This document shows, piece by piece, positions 21,186-30,117 of a DNA stretch of 64,000 nt (positions within the stretch are counted from its first letter, which is position 1; the number at the start of each line of letters is the position of its first letter). Made by a program: the position numbers and the translations under genes. A model generated the notes under the pieces. That model was not told the origin of the DNA, did no database searches, and worked only from the letters and a program-made list of their open reading frames with translations. Location of the stretch: assembly GCA_938091935.1 (NCBI GenBank), contig CALKNV010000001.1:62001-126000 (forward strand). Reading direction: 5' to 3'. The DNA is from an uncultured Pseudomonadales bacterium (GTDB lineage: Bacteria; Pseudomonadota; Gammaproteobacteria; Pseudomonadales; Pseudohongiellaceae).

Positions 21186-21494
21186 ATGAACCAACCTCAG
21201 TATTCAAAATTTTCACCGATTACGGTGGCTGTGAAGAAAAATATCAGACAACTGCGATTGAATGCCGGCTACTCAATGAATGAGGGTGCTCGCTTACTTG
21301 GCGTATCGCGCAAGCAATTGGAAGACATTGAGACAATCAGAAACTATGGCTGTCACCTGGACCTGGAACTTCTGGCCAAGATGAAAGTGATCTATAAGAC
21401 TTCACTGGATGAACTGGTCGGCGACCTGCCGGAAGACTACTACTCAGACTACTACCAGCGTCCGCGTAAACGCGTTGGCTCCAGCAACCGCTGA
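21186..21494 (+). CDS. Helix-turn-helix (XRE-like) regulator
   Basis: VKKNIRQLRLNAGYSMNEGARLLGVSRKQLEDIE HTH; internal ATG at 21186 likely the true start. Confidence 0.7.
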   Translation: MNQPQYSKFSPITVAVKKNIRQLRLNAGYSMNEGARLLGVSRKQLEDIETIRNYGCHLDLELLAKMKVIYKTSLDELVGDLPEDYYSDYYQRPRKRVGSSNR

Positions 21495-21643
21495 TATCGA
21501 CCATCTGCGCGAGCACGGCAAGTCGACATGGGAAATGCTTTAGCGCGGTCCCCAGGGCCTCAATCTGGTGCCAAATAGCCGAATGTGTCCGTTTTGTGTA
21601 TAATTATTGATCCATTTTGCGCAATGAACGAGACAGTGTATTT

Positions 21644-21820
21644 ATGAGTAATAAAGCAAAAAAAGAGGCGGCCGTAAGCACTCGAGATGACCTGGAAGAG
21701 CATATCGCTGCATTTTTGAAGTCTGGGGGCAAGGTCCAGCAGATTCCTTCCGGAGTAAGTGGACAAACCTCCACCAGCGGACCCAGACAGATCGTACTGA
21801 GCCACAAAACCAGTTCCTGA
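21644..21820 (+). CDS. Small protein resembling the RNAP-binding segment of SutA
   Basis: DLEEHIAAFLKSGGKVQQIPSGVSG resembles the FLxxGGKVxxI segment of Pseudomonas SutA. Confidence 0.5.
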   Translation: MSNKAKKEAAVSTRDDLEEHIAAFLKSGGKVQQIPSGVSGQTSTSGPRQIVLSHKTSS

Positions 21821-21886
21821 CAGATTCGAAAGCGTTCCTTTTGATTGGAGCGATTCAGCAGATACTGGACAAGTTAGAAATCATCG

Positions 21887-21920
21887 AAAGCAGAGGGTAA
21901 TCTTCCCTCTGCTTTTTTTG
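21887..21920 (+). terminator. Rho-independent terminator
   Basis: GCAGAGGG / CCCTCTGC 8-bp stem followed by T7. Confidence 0.85.
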
Positions 21921-21972
21921 TGTCAGCGCTAAACTAAGTCGGCTGTTGGGATTCACCCAAGTTAGCTCAGGC

Positions 21973-22866
21973 TCAAAGCTGCGAGACTTCGTACCCCTTA
22001 CTCTGCAGCAGCTGCACCAGCCCTTCTCCACCGATCAAGTGTGCCGCACCGACCAGAACGAATTCAGTGTCCGGATCTTCAAACATTGCTTCAATCTGGG
22101 GAATCCATCGGAGATTACGCTGGCGTAACAGTGAATCGAAAAGCTCTGGTGCGCGTTGCTGCATGTCGTCAACGAATAATTTTTGCAGTGCCCTCTCATC
22201 GCCATTGCGCCAAGCTGTGATCATCTCTTCCATCAATGCATTGGTATTCTCCAGATCCTCCAATGACAACAGAATGAATTCGCTTTCGTTGCCCTCGCCC
22301 ATAGCGGCCAGAAAGCCAATCTGTTCCTCGATAGTCTCAAGCGCACCGATATCCTTGGCATCTCCTAAAGCCCGGGTATTGAAGAATGCATCCACACCCT
22401 GAGGGGTGAATCCGATGCGTTGAAATTCGAGAACCTGCAGCGTGGAAATAATCATGCCCGGCTTAAACTGCTCCAACATCATCAAAGGCATGCCAATTGT
22501 TGCGGTGTAATCCTCAAGCGCCGTATAAGCATCTTCACTCAGCACGGTCTTCAAGGTACGACCATCACTATAGGTGAGCTGCTGCAACATCTGCGCCTGC
22601 ACACTAAGATCGCTCATCGAAGAGATATCGGTTTCAAAGTAAAGTTCAGAGGAGTCCTGATAGGCTTGTTCATACTCTTCTGGCAGGGGGTAATCGCTGG
22701 GGCGTAACAGGTGAACGGTACCTCCGAGATAAACCGTATTGTCGCCATTACTTACTCGCCACACCGAGGTCTCAGCCACGGAAACTCCACTGAATAGAAA
22801 CGTTGCACTAAGTGAAAACAGTAAAGAGTAGAGACGAATCAATCGTCTTGCAGCAGGGAATCTCAT
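21973..22866 (-). CDS. TraB/GumN family protein
   Basis: TSVWRVSNGDNTVYLGGTVHLLRPSDYPLPEEYEQAY; C-terminal FVLVGAAHLIGGEGLVQLLQSKGY. Confidence 0.92.
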   Translation of the reverse strand: MRFPAARRLIRLYSLLFSLSATFLFSGVSVAETSVWRVSNGDNTVYLGGTVHLLRPSDYPLPEEYEQAYQDSSELYFETDISSMSDLSVQAQMLQQLTYSDGRTLKTVLSEDAYTALEDYTATIGMPLMMLEQFKPGMIISTLQVLEFQRIGFTPQGVDAFFNTRALGDAKDIGALETIEEQIGFLAAMGEGNESEFILLSLEDLENTNALMEEMITAWRNGDERALQKLFVDDMQQRAPELFDSLLRQRNLRWIPQIEAMFEDPDTEFVLVGAAHLIGGEGLVQLLQSKGYEVSQL

Positions 22867-22964
22867 TCCACGACCTCAGTAAATTTACAGGGTTTGAACT
22901 TAAAGGTAGCATGCCCTCCATTCTGGTAAAAGTAACCTCATACCACTTCGAAGGTTTCGTCACC

Positions 22965-23324
22965 ATGGCCAAATTACTGTTTCGAATGCGTCACGTGCCT
23001 GATGACGAAGCGCAGGAGGTGCGGGCGCTATTAGAACAAAACAATATAGACTTTTTTGAGACCTTCCCAGGTAACTGGGGTATCTCCATGCCAGCACTCT
23101 GGCTTAAGGATGAGGATCAATACGCGGAAGCAAGGGACCTGCTTGATACTTATCAGGATGACCGGCGCCAGCGCGTGCAATCTGAGTACCAGGCCAGCAA
23201 ACAACGCGGTGAAGCCAAAACCACCTTGCAGGCATTCAAGGAATCCCCTATCCGTTTCATCAGCTACTTTACACTGATAGCTATCGTTCTTTACCTCTCG
23301 CTTCGTTTCTTCCTCTCGTTTTAG
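22965..23324 (+). CDS. DUF6164-like small membrane protein
   Basis: MAKLLFRMRHVPDDEAQEVRALLEQNNIDFFETFPGNWGISMPALWL; C-terminal TM helix; internal start chosen. Confidence 0.7.
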   Translation: MAKLLFRMRHVPDDEAQEVRALLEQNNIDFFETFPGNWGISMPALWLKDEDQYAEARDLLDTYQDDRRQRVQSEYQASKQRGEAKTTLQAFKESPIRFISYFTLIAIVLYLSLRFFLSF

Positions 23325-23345
23325 AATTTCAGTCCAGGCATTGGC

Positions 23346-23405
23346 TTGGGGTCTGGATAAAAGAGGTCTGAATAAATGGGATCTAGATAAGTGGGATCTA
23401 GCTTT
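23346..23405. repeat. Four imperfect 15-bp tandem repeats
   Basis: TTGGGGTCTGGATAA AAGAGGTCTGAATAA ATGGGATCTAGATAA GTGGGATCTAGCTTT. Confidence 0.8.
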
Positions 23406-23547
23406 AGAAAGCCAGGCATTCGGAGATCGTGCTCAAGTCTATGCTTTGGTCCAGGGATTAAAGACCAGGATCTCGGTCAGAGGTTTCACCTTGCGCTAAG
23501 AGGGTGGTTCAGATCATATACTCAACAATGAGAGTGAAATTTTACGA

Positions 23548-23926
23548 TTAAAAAGCGCGAGAGCTACTGGCCATCTCGGTTTCGTCAGAATCATCAAGCA
23601 TGTGCATCTTGTCAAAATCATAGCTCGCATCTGAAATGGGCATCCAGAAATCTTCACAGCTATCAAGGAACCTGATTGCAATTCCACGATTTTGAACTCT
23701 TACAACTTGCACAGGTAGCGCAGGCATTGAGTCATCCCAACCTTCGCCGTGAATTCGCACATCCAACTCCACCATCACAAAAAAAATTCATTTCTTCGTC
23801 AAGTGTAAGAGAAAGTCCGCTCACCGACATATCTTGAATATCGCCGGTAACCGTGCCCGGTAACGGATGCTCCAAACTGGCCCAAAAGTCGACTTCGACT
23901 CGCCTGTGTTGTCTACGCTCAATCAT
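23548..23926 (-). pseudogene. PilZ-domain protein split by one extra base in a T8 (A8 on + strand) run
   Basis: IERRQHRRVEVDFWASLEHPLPGTVTGDIQDMSVSGLSLTLDEEMNFF carries RxxxR and DxSxxG PilZ motifs; dropping one T joins it to VMVELDVRIHGEGWDDSMPALPVQVVRVQNRGIAIRFLD. Confidence 0.75.
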
Positions 23927-24109
23927 TTCCGATGGCCTGTCGTCCTGAGATTCACAATTGTGGTTGAAATACCTCTCAACGAATGTTGAATTGCACCACA
24001 ATTTGTAAGGTTTATGGCCTAACGGCCGGTCTTTTCAGGTATAGAGAATACAAGTGCAGTGTCGCTTTTTATGTGATCTCTTCCTCAATAACCAAAATGA
24101 ATTATCCGC

Positions 24110-24138
24110 TTTACTCATATCAGTCAGTGTTATATAAA
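24110..24138 (+). promoter_or_regulatory. Putative sigma-70 promoter of the structured RNA candidate
   Basis: TTTACT (24110..24115), 17-nt spacer, TATAAA (24133..24138). Confidence 0.5.
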
Positions 24139-24144
24139 ATGAGC

Positions 24145-24398
24145 AGGCTTTTGTTAGTGGTTCTAACAGGGAGGACCTTCTAGCATCCTTTGCTACCCTG
24201 GAATCGAAAGGAGGTGATCCCATCAATAGTCAATCTATTAAGGGAGCCTCCGGTTATTTAATCTGATTCGCAGTTTTAATTAGATTGGGTGACTGGAGGG
24301 GATAGTCAACAGTGTTGTTATCCTTCGCTCCCATACGTAGACGGTCCCGCTGTCGTATAACTTGTGTGCACACTCGTTACATGGCAGTGGGATTTTTT
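24145..24398 (+). ncRNA. Candidate structured small RNA (several hairpins, extended SD, GGA-rich, ends in intrinsic terminator)
   Basis: Promoter-like sequence upstream; AAGGAGGTGATCC at 24208..24220; alternative hairpins 24210..24251 and 24247..24299; terminator at 24345..24398; no supported ORF on this strand. Confidence 0.55.
24345..24398 (+). terminator. Strong intrinsic terminator
   Basis: TCCCGCTG / CAGTGGGA base stem extended inward (TCGTATAAC / GTTACATGG with wobbles and one mismatch), followed by T6. Confidence 0.8.
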
Positions 24399-24570
24399 AT
24401 GCCCTGCTTTATCGTTCTTTTTTGTATTGCCTACATCCAGGTTGCGAACTAGTGGCTATCTAGCGGACAAGGTGAAGTAGCACGAAAAGGTGAAACTACT
24501 GGACGAGTGAGAATACGGATAAACAAACCTGCGGTGCGAGATACTCTGCCAACACCAAAGAGTTTAGCTA

Positions 24571-27500
24571 CTAACGAGTTCCCAGGTAACTTCTTAGTCT
24601 GGGAGGAAACACACGCTTGGTAAGCATCTGCTGAAACTGCCACTGCTCGTCGGCACTGACTTCCCTGAGAAAATGTGTTTCCCCCGACTCCATCAGGGCA
24701 ATCGGAATACCGCCTCGATACAGCACGCGGTTACTGGCAAGGCGCGGTAACTTTCGATTGGGCATGGTGAGATTAATGAGATTGGCAGGATCTGTAGCCG
24801 CCAGGCAATAGAACGGTGCTGTAGCGGCCGCTTCCCGACTGCGCTTGAATTTTCGCAAGCTGTCGACAGTTTCCGGAAAAGCGAATTGTTCACCCCCTAC
24901 ACCAGCAACAAATCGTCCGCCACGGACTTTGCCTCGGAGCTCCATTTTTCTTAGCGTCACCAGTAGGATACGCCATGGCGGCGCCAAGGTTTCCTTATCA
25001 ATGAGCGCACGAAAAACCACACCCCAACGTTGTAGATAGAGCAACGCCAGGCGCTCGAGTTGTTCTTCGTCCAGCGCATCCCAGCGGGAAGGCTTTTGCT
25101 GCCCAGCCGCCTGCTCGAAAGTATCAAGCAGACTCCAGCGACCCGCATCCTCAACCCCAAACATCGCTTTACGACCCCGACGTTTATGGCTTGTCGGTTT
25201 CTTGTGATTAGGAGTGAGCAGCGCGCGCAGACCGGTGAATGAATCACTGGAAACCTGGCCAAGGCTCACCAACTCGGCCAGCCCTTCTTCCAGCTGGGTT
25301 TTCAGCAGACCGGTCCGACTCTGAACCTGGTCAAAAAAGCTGGCTCCATGTTGTGCCAGATCCGATGCGATACGGGCAGCGCTTGCACTGGGTGCTGCGA
25401 CTTCGCCTTCTCCCAGCTGCGCCTTCGCGAGCGCTTTCCAGATATCCAGATTGGATCGGGCCACCAGACTAATGGGTGTGCTCTTGACCGGCCCAGCATT
25501 GCGTTTTCTCTGCAGCGGCTGGTTTTGCCGACGTTGATTTATCAGTGGCAGCACATAGCGACCCCACATGACCCTGCCACTGATACAGAAGACATCTAAC
25601 CAGTTCGGGTCGTAGTTGGGAATGCGTGCCGGATAGATATCTGACTCCCAGCTAACCGCAGGTGCTGAAATGCCATCGAGCAAATTAAGCATGTTCTGCA
25701 AGCGCGTCTGGCCATCTAAACCCGGTTCAGTGCTTCCATCTGATTGTTGAATCGGAAGTAGCTGCTGATGATCAAACAGATATTCTGTAAAAGTCTCCAG
25801 GGAAACCGGTTTAATTGCCTTGCGATGTTGATCAATGGTGTAGCGATGAATTCGCTGCAGCAGCCTGCGCTCGCACCATTCAATCGCTGCGCTTTCTGCA
25901 GAAAGCATAGCCGCGCCGCTGATTGGAGTGAACTGTCCCTGAAAGGCAAAGCCTTCCACCTCAAGCGCTGTCAGAGCAAAGCTAATGTCAGATTTATCGA
26001 GCTGCAGTTCATCGGCCAGCTGCTCAGCCGTTACCGGCCCAAGGCAGTCCAGTCGCCCACGCACGATTTCACGCAGCGCATCTTCTTTTTCCCAACTCTC
26101 CGCCTGCAGAAATTCTGGTAAAGGTATTGTGGCTAGCTGATCTCCGCATAGCGCAATAAAGCGCGGTAAGTACTCAGTTGCAATCCAGACTGGTTTTTTC
26201 AATTGGCGCAGTAGCACGATCCGGCCACTGTCCACCAAAGCCTGCTGCCAGCGCACGTAATCCCCTTTCTCGAATTCAGCCGTTGTGAGGTAGGCTGCGG
26301 TCATCAGGGCGTCATGAAGTTCCTCTGCATTGCTGATATAGGGCCAGGCTTCGTCCCGCACCCGTTGAATCGCTTCCGCATCCAGTAGACTGAAATCCTT
26401 GGCTTCAGCCGGGTCTGCCCAACTCCGGTTACGTATCGCATTGGTACGACGTTCTTCAAACGGCGCATCATCCAGGAATGCATAGGGTCGCGCATTGATG
26501 ATTTCCTGCGCGAACGGTGACGGCTCACGCAGATCTTTGGCGACAAGCGTCAGCTTATCGTTCTCGATCGCATCAATGAGCTGTTCCAATTCATCAATAT
26601 CCATGGCTTCAGTTAAGCAGTCATGAATAGTCTGATTCACCAGTGGATGATCCGGCACATCCCGTCTGCCGGTGATGTTTTCCTGACAGGCGATTTGATC
26701 CGGAAACACGTGCGCTACCAGATCTTCCGCATCCATGCGTTGAAACTGCGGTGGCACACGTTTGCCATTGCGATTGCGCTGCATAGCCAGGGAACGGGTT
26801 GCATTCCAGCGCCACCTCACCTCAAACATAGGTGCATCCAGCATGGCCTGTATCAAAGTATCACGCACCGTTGCAGTCTGCAGATATCGATAAACTTCAT
26901 CTAACGGGAAGCTGTGCACCGAGCCTAATGAGATAACAATGCTGTCCTCATTAGCTGCAGCTTGCAGCTCAAAGTTGAAGGACTTACAAAAACGTTTACG
27001 CAGAGCCAGCCCCCAGCCCCGATTGAGACGGCTGCCGTAAGGAGAATGAATTACTACATGCATGTCACCAACTTCGTCAAAGAAACGCTCCATGACCACA
27101 GTGTCCCGGGTTGGCATCACACCCAGCGCGTTCATGCCACTCTGCAAATATTCGACCATCTGCACGCTGGCGCTACGAGGCAAGGCAATTGTATCTTCTA
27201 GCCATTGCACTGCAGCGTTTGCCGACTCGTTGATAAGCAGCTCGGCGATCTGATTACGTAATTTTGAAACTGCTTGGGATAGCTCTTGTGTGCGTCCTGG
27301 CCCCTCTCCAAACCAGAATGGAATTGTAGGCTGCATACCCTCCGCATCACGAACCCGCACCTTTAGCCCATCCACACGCAGCAGTTGCCAGGCGTGAGTG
27401 CCGAGAGTAAAGACATCTCCGGGCAGAGCCTCAAGCGCAAAATCCTCATTCAAGGTGCCGACAACAATATCTTCCGGATCCAGCACGACCTGATAATCAA

Positions 27501-29073
27501 ACATGTCAGGGATCGCACCGCCGTTGGTTAGCGAAGTGAGGTTAGAGCCGCGGCGTGCTCGTACCTTGTTATTTATCATATCAAGATGCAGATGAGTGCC
27601 ACGTCTCCCTCTTCGAGTCGTATATCCTTCAGCGAGCATTTTTACCAGTGTGTCAAACTCTTCACGGGCCAGGTCACGATAGGGATAAGCGTTGGCAAAA
27701 AGCTGGAAGAGCTGATCCATATCCCAACCAAGAAAATCCTGGTCGCCATCACCTGCTATCACTGGCGATGACACCTCGGCAACAATTTGCTGGGCGAGAA
27801 TATCTGCAGGTTTCTCTGGCATGATAATCCGATCCAGCTCACCCTCCCTGATGCCTTGCAGCAATGCGCTGGCTTCCACCAAGTCATCACGCGTAAGGGG
27901 AAACAGAATCCCCTTGGGGGTTCCGTGCACGGAGTGACCGCTGCGGCCGACACGCTGCAGGAAAGTTGCAATACTTTTTGGAGAGGAAAACTGCACCACC
28001 AGATCTACCGACCCGATATCGATGCCGAGTTCCATTGAAGCGGTCGCCACCAGCACCTTCAGGTCGCCAGCCTTTAAGCGCTGTTCGGCGTTGTGACGAT
28101 GATCTTTACTCATGCTGCCATGGTGCGAGCACACGCAGCCTTCACCCAACCGATCACTCAAGGCCAGAGCCAGGCGCTCCGAGAGTCTGCGAGTGTTTAC
28201 AAAAATCAGCGTCGTCTCGTGGCTATTAATCAGCGTCACGAGCCGCTCATAAAGCTCCTCCCAGACCTCATTACTCATCAGGGCGCTCAGTGGTGAACCA
28301 GGCACTTCGATGCGTAGATCCAGCTTGCGCCGGAATCCAGAGTCGACGATTTCACAGTCTACTGAATCATCGCTACAGTTAGAATTACCAACCAGGTAGC
28401 GCGCCACCATGTCGATAGGCTTCTGGGTTGCAGACAGGCCAATGCGCTGCAGATGCTGGCCGCTGCAGCTAAAACAAAGTTGCTGCAGTCGCTCAATCGA
28501 TAGGGCCAGGTGTGACCCGCGCTTGTCTCCCAGCATGGCATGGATCTCATCCACGATGACCGAGGACACAGTTGCCAACATTTTGCGGCCACTGGCGCTG
28601 GTGAGCAGCAGATACAGCGACTCCGGCGTCGTTACCAGGATATGGGGCGGGTTCTTCGCCATCTTCTGCCGCTCATTAGCGGGCGTGTCGCCTGTTCGCA
28701 CCCCAATTCTAATATCCACCGGTGGCAGCCCCAGCAAATGCAGTTGCTCAGCAATGCCATCCAGCGGCATATCCAGATTCTTGTGAATGTCGTTACTCAG
28801 CGCTTTGAGGGGTGAGACATAGAGAACATGGACACCGTCCTCCAGCTGGTTGTGCAGCCCTTTATGAAGTAGCTCATCAATGGCGCCGTAAAATGCGGCC
28901 AGCGTCTTACCGCTGCCGGTAGGGGCCGAAATCAGGGTGTGGCGCCCGGCTTTAATAGCAGGCCAGGCCTGGGCTTGGGCCGGCGTGGGCTCGCCAAACC
29001 TGGCACTGAACCAGTTCCGGCAGGCCGGATGGAACTGGCTGAGAGCCTCTATTTGTGCCTGATCCTGAGTCAA
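24571..29073 (-). CDS. lhr: Lhr-family large DEAD/DEAH helicase
   Basis: 1500 aa; ISAPTGSGKTLAAF Walker A, VIVDEIHAMLGDKRG motif II, QRVGRSGHSVHGTPKG motif VI, Lhr-type long C-terminus. Confidence 0.95.
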   Translation of the reverse strand: MTQDQAQIEALSQFHPACRNWFSARFGEPTPAQAQAWPAIKAGRHTLISAPTGSGKTLAAFYGAIDELLHKGLHNQLEDGVHVLYVSPLKALSNDIHKNLDMPLDGIAEQLHLLGLPPVDIRIGVRTGDTPANERQKMAKNPPHILVTTPESLYLLLTSASGRKMLATVSSVIVDEIHAMLGDKRGSHLALSIERLQQLCFSCSGQHLQRIGLSATQKPIDMVARYLVGNSNCSDDSVDCEIVDSGFRRKLDLRIEVPGSPLSALMSNEVWEELYERLVTLINSHETTLIFVNTRRLSERLALALSDRLGEGCVCSHHGSMSKDHRHNAEQRLKAGDLKVLVATASMELGIDIGSVDLVVQFSSPKSIATFLQRVGRSGHSVHGTPKGILFPLTRDDLVEASALLQGIREGELDRIIMPEKPADILAQQIVAEVSSPVIAGDGDQDFLGWDMDQLFQLFANAYPYRDLAREEFDTLVKMLAEGYTTRRGRRGTHLHLDMINNKVRARRGSNLTSLTNGGAIPDMFDYQVVLDPEDIVVGTLNEDFALEALPGDVFTLGTHAWQLLRVDGLKVRVRDAEGMQPTIPFWFGEGPGRTQELSQAVSKLRNQIAELLINESANAAVQWLEDTIALPRSASVQMVEYLQSGMNALGVMPTRDTVVMERFFDEVGDMHVVIHSPYGSRLNRGWGLALRKRFCKSFNFELQAAANEDSIVISLGSVHSFPLDEVYRYLQTATVRDTLIQAMLDAPMFEVRWRWNATRSLAMQRNRNGKRVPPQFQRMDAEDLVAHVFPDQIACQENITGRRDVPDHPLVNQTIHDCLTEAMDIDELEQLIDAIENDKLTLVAKDLREPSPFAQEIINARPYAFLDDAPFEERRTNAIRNRSWADPAEAKDFSLLDAEAIQRVRDEAWPYISNAEELHDALMTAAYLTTAEFEKGDYVRWQQALVDSGRIVLLRQLKKPVWIATEYLPRFIALCGDQLATIPLPEFLQAESWEKEDALREIVRGRLDCLGPVTAEQLADELQLDKSDISFALTALEVEGFAFQGQFTPISGAAMLSAESAAIEWCERRLLQRIHRYTIDQHRKAIKPVSLETFTEYLFDHQQLLPIQQSDGSTEPGLDGQTRLQNMLNLLDGISAPAVSWESDIYPARIPNYDPNWLDVFCISGRVMWGRYVLPLINQRRQNQPLQRKRNAGPVKSTPISLVARSNLDIWKALAKAQLGEGEVAAPSASAARIASDLAQHGASFFDQVQSRTGLLKTQLEEGLAELVSLGQVSSDSFTGLRALLTPNHKKPTSHKRRGRKAMFGVEDAGRWSLLDTFEQAAGQQKPSRWDALDEEQLERLALLYLQRWGVVFRALIDKETLAPPWRILLVTLRKMELRGKVRGGRFVAGVGGEQFAFPETVDSLRKFKRSREAAATAPFYCLAATDPANLINLTMPNRKLPRLASNRVLYRGGIPIALMESGETHFLREVSADEQWQFQQMLTKRVFPPRLRSYLGTR

Positions 29074-29092
29074 GAAGTCGTTCCGCTATTCA

Positions 29093-29108
29093 CTGTACAA
29101 ACGTACAG
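29093..29108. promoter_or_regulatory. LexA (SOS) box
   Basis: CTGT-ACAAACGT-ACAG, exact CTGT-N8-ACAG, 20 bp upstream of the lhr start. Confidence 0.65.
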
Positions 29109-29300
29109 GGTATTGAAGGGGGCAAAGGTTTTCAAGCGATGTGCAACAAGAGCGGCCAAATTCACCGACTTGCTGTGTCACTGCACACCCCAAATGAATC
29201 AAGAATTTTTGGGATGACGATTCAGCGCTGCGCTAGCTCGAATTGACAAGCAGCGGCGCGCTGGCTAAGTTTATAGCAAGGTTTTTGTCGTAAGAAGTCT

Positions 29301-29996
29301 ATGGAAGAGTTAAAGCAAGCCAATTTACCTACTCGGGTTCGTGCCCGTTTTCGGTCTTTCTGGCTCGAGAATCGCCAGTTTTTCCTGCTCCTCACTTGTA
29401 TCGTGTTTTTCAAAAGTGCAATCGCAGACTTGAGCTCGATCTCTGGCGCGTCCATGCTTCCGACCTTGTTGGACGGCGATAAAGTGTGGGTCAACAAGCT
29501 CGCCTACGACGTAAAAATCCCCTTCACGGAAATCTCTCTGGCCGAAGTCTCAGACCCGGACCGGGGCGATATCGTCATCATCGACTCGAAACGCGCAGGC
29601 AAGCGTCTGGTGAAGCGCATTGTTGGCGTGCCAGGCGATACCATCTACATGCAGAACAATACTCTGGTTATAAATGGTGTTCCGGCCAATTATGAAGTTC
29701 TGTCCCGTGACGCTGAATCCATTATCATTCAGGAAGAGTTGCCCGATGGCGCCCATCAGGCAAGACTCTCCAGCCGCTATGTCAATCGCTCCAGCCGCAG
29801 CTATGGCCCAACCGTGGTGCCGGCAGACCAGTACTTCGTGCTGGGGGACAACCGCGACAACAGCGCTGACAGCAGAATTTACAGCTTCATACCCCGCGGC
29901 GAGATAATTGGGCGCTCCAGTTCGGTGGTGTTCTCCCTGGACAGCCATAATAACTACCTGCCTCGTGGCGAACGCTTCCTGGCGGAGCTTGAGTAA
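29301..29996 (+). CDS. lepB: Signal peptidase I family protein
   Basis: ISGASMLPTLLDGDKVWVNKLAY, KRLVKRIVGVPGDTI, FVLGDNRDNSADSR. Confidence 0.93.
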   Translation: MEELKQANLPTRVRARFRSFWLENRQFFLLLTCIVFFKSAIADLSSISGASMLPTLLDGDKVWVNKLAYDVKIPFTEISLAEVSDPDRGDIVIIDSKRAGKRLVKRIVGVPGDTIYMQNNTLVINGVPANYEVLSRDAESIIIQEELPDGAHQARLSSRYVNRSSRSYGPTVVPADQYFVLGDNRDNSADSRIYSFIPRGEIIGRSSSVVFSLDSHNNYLPRGERFLAELE

Positions 29997-30117
29997 CTTT
30001 CTTCAAATATTTCTCTCTTCTGCTGTAAGAAATCCCCCACTTGTCCGGTATTATTAACTGCGCGTTGCGCAATTCGTTATACGGATAAACCAAGCGGTGT
30101 CCCCGCAAGGAAAACTG

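Noticed and set aside
24207-24220. Possible 16S rRNA 3'-end fragment on the - strand (GGATCACCTCCTTT)
   Set aside because: Similarity stops at the anti-SD itself; adjacent 16S sequence (CCTGCGGTT...) is absent, so it is an extended SD rather than an rRNA remnant.
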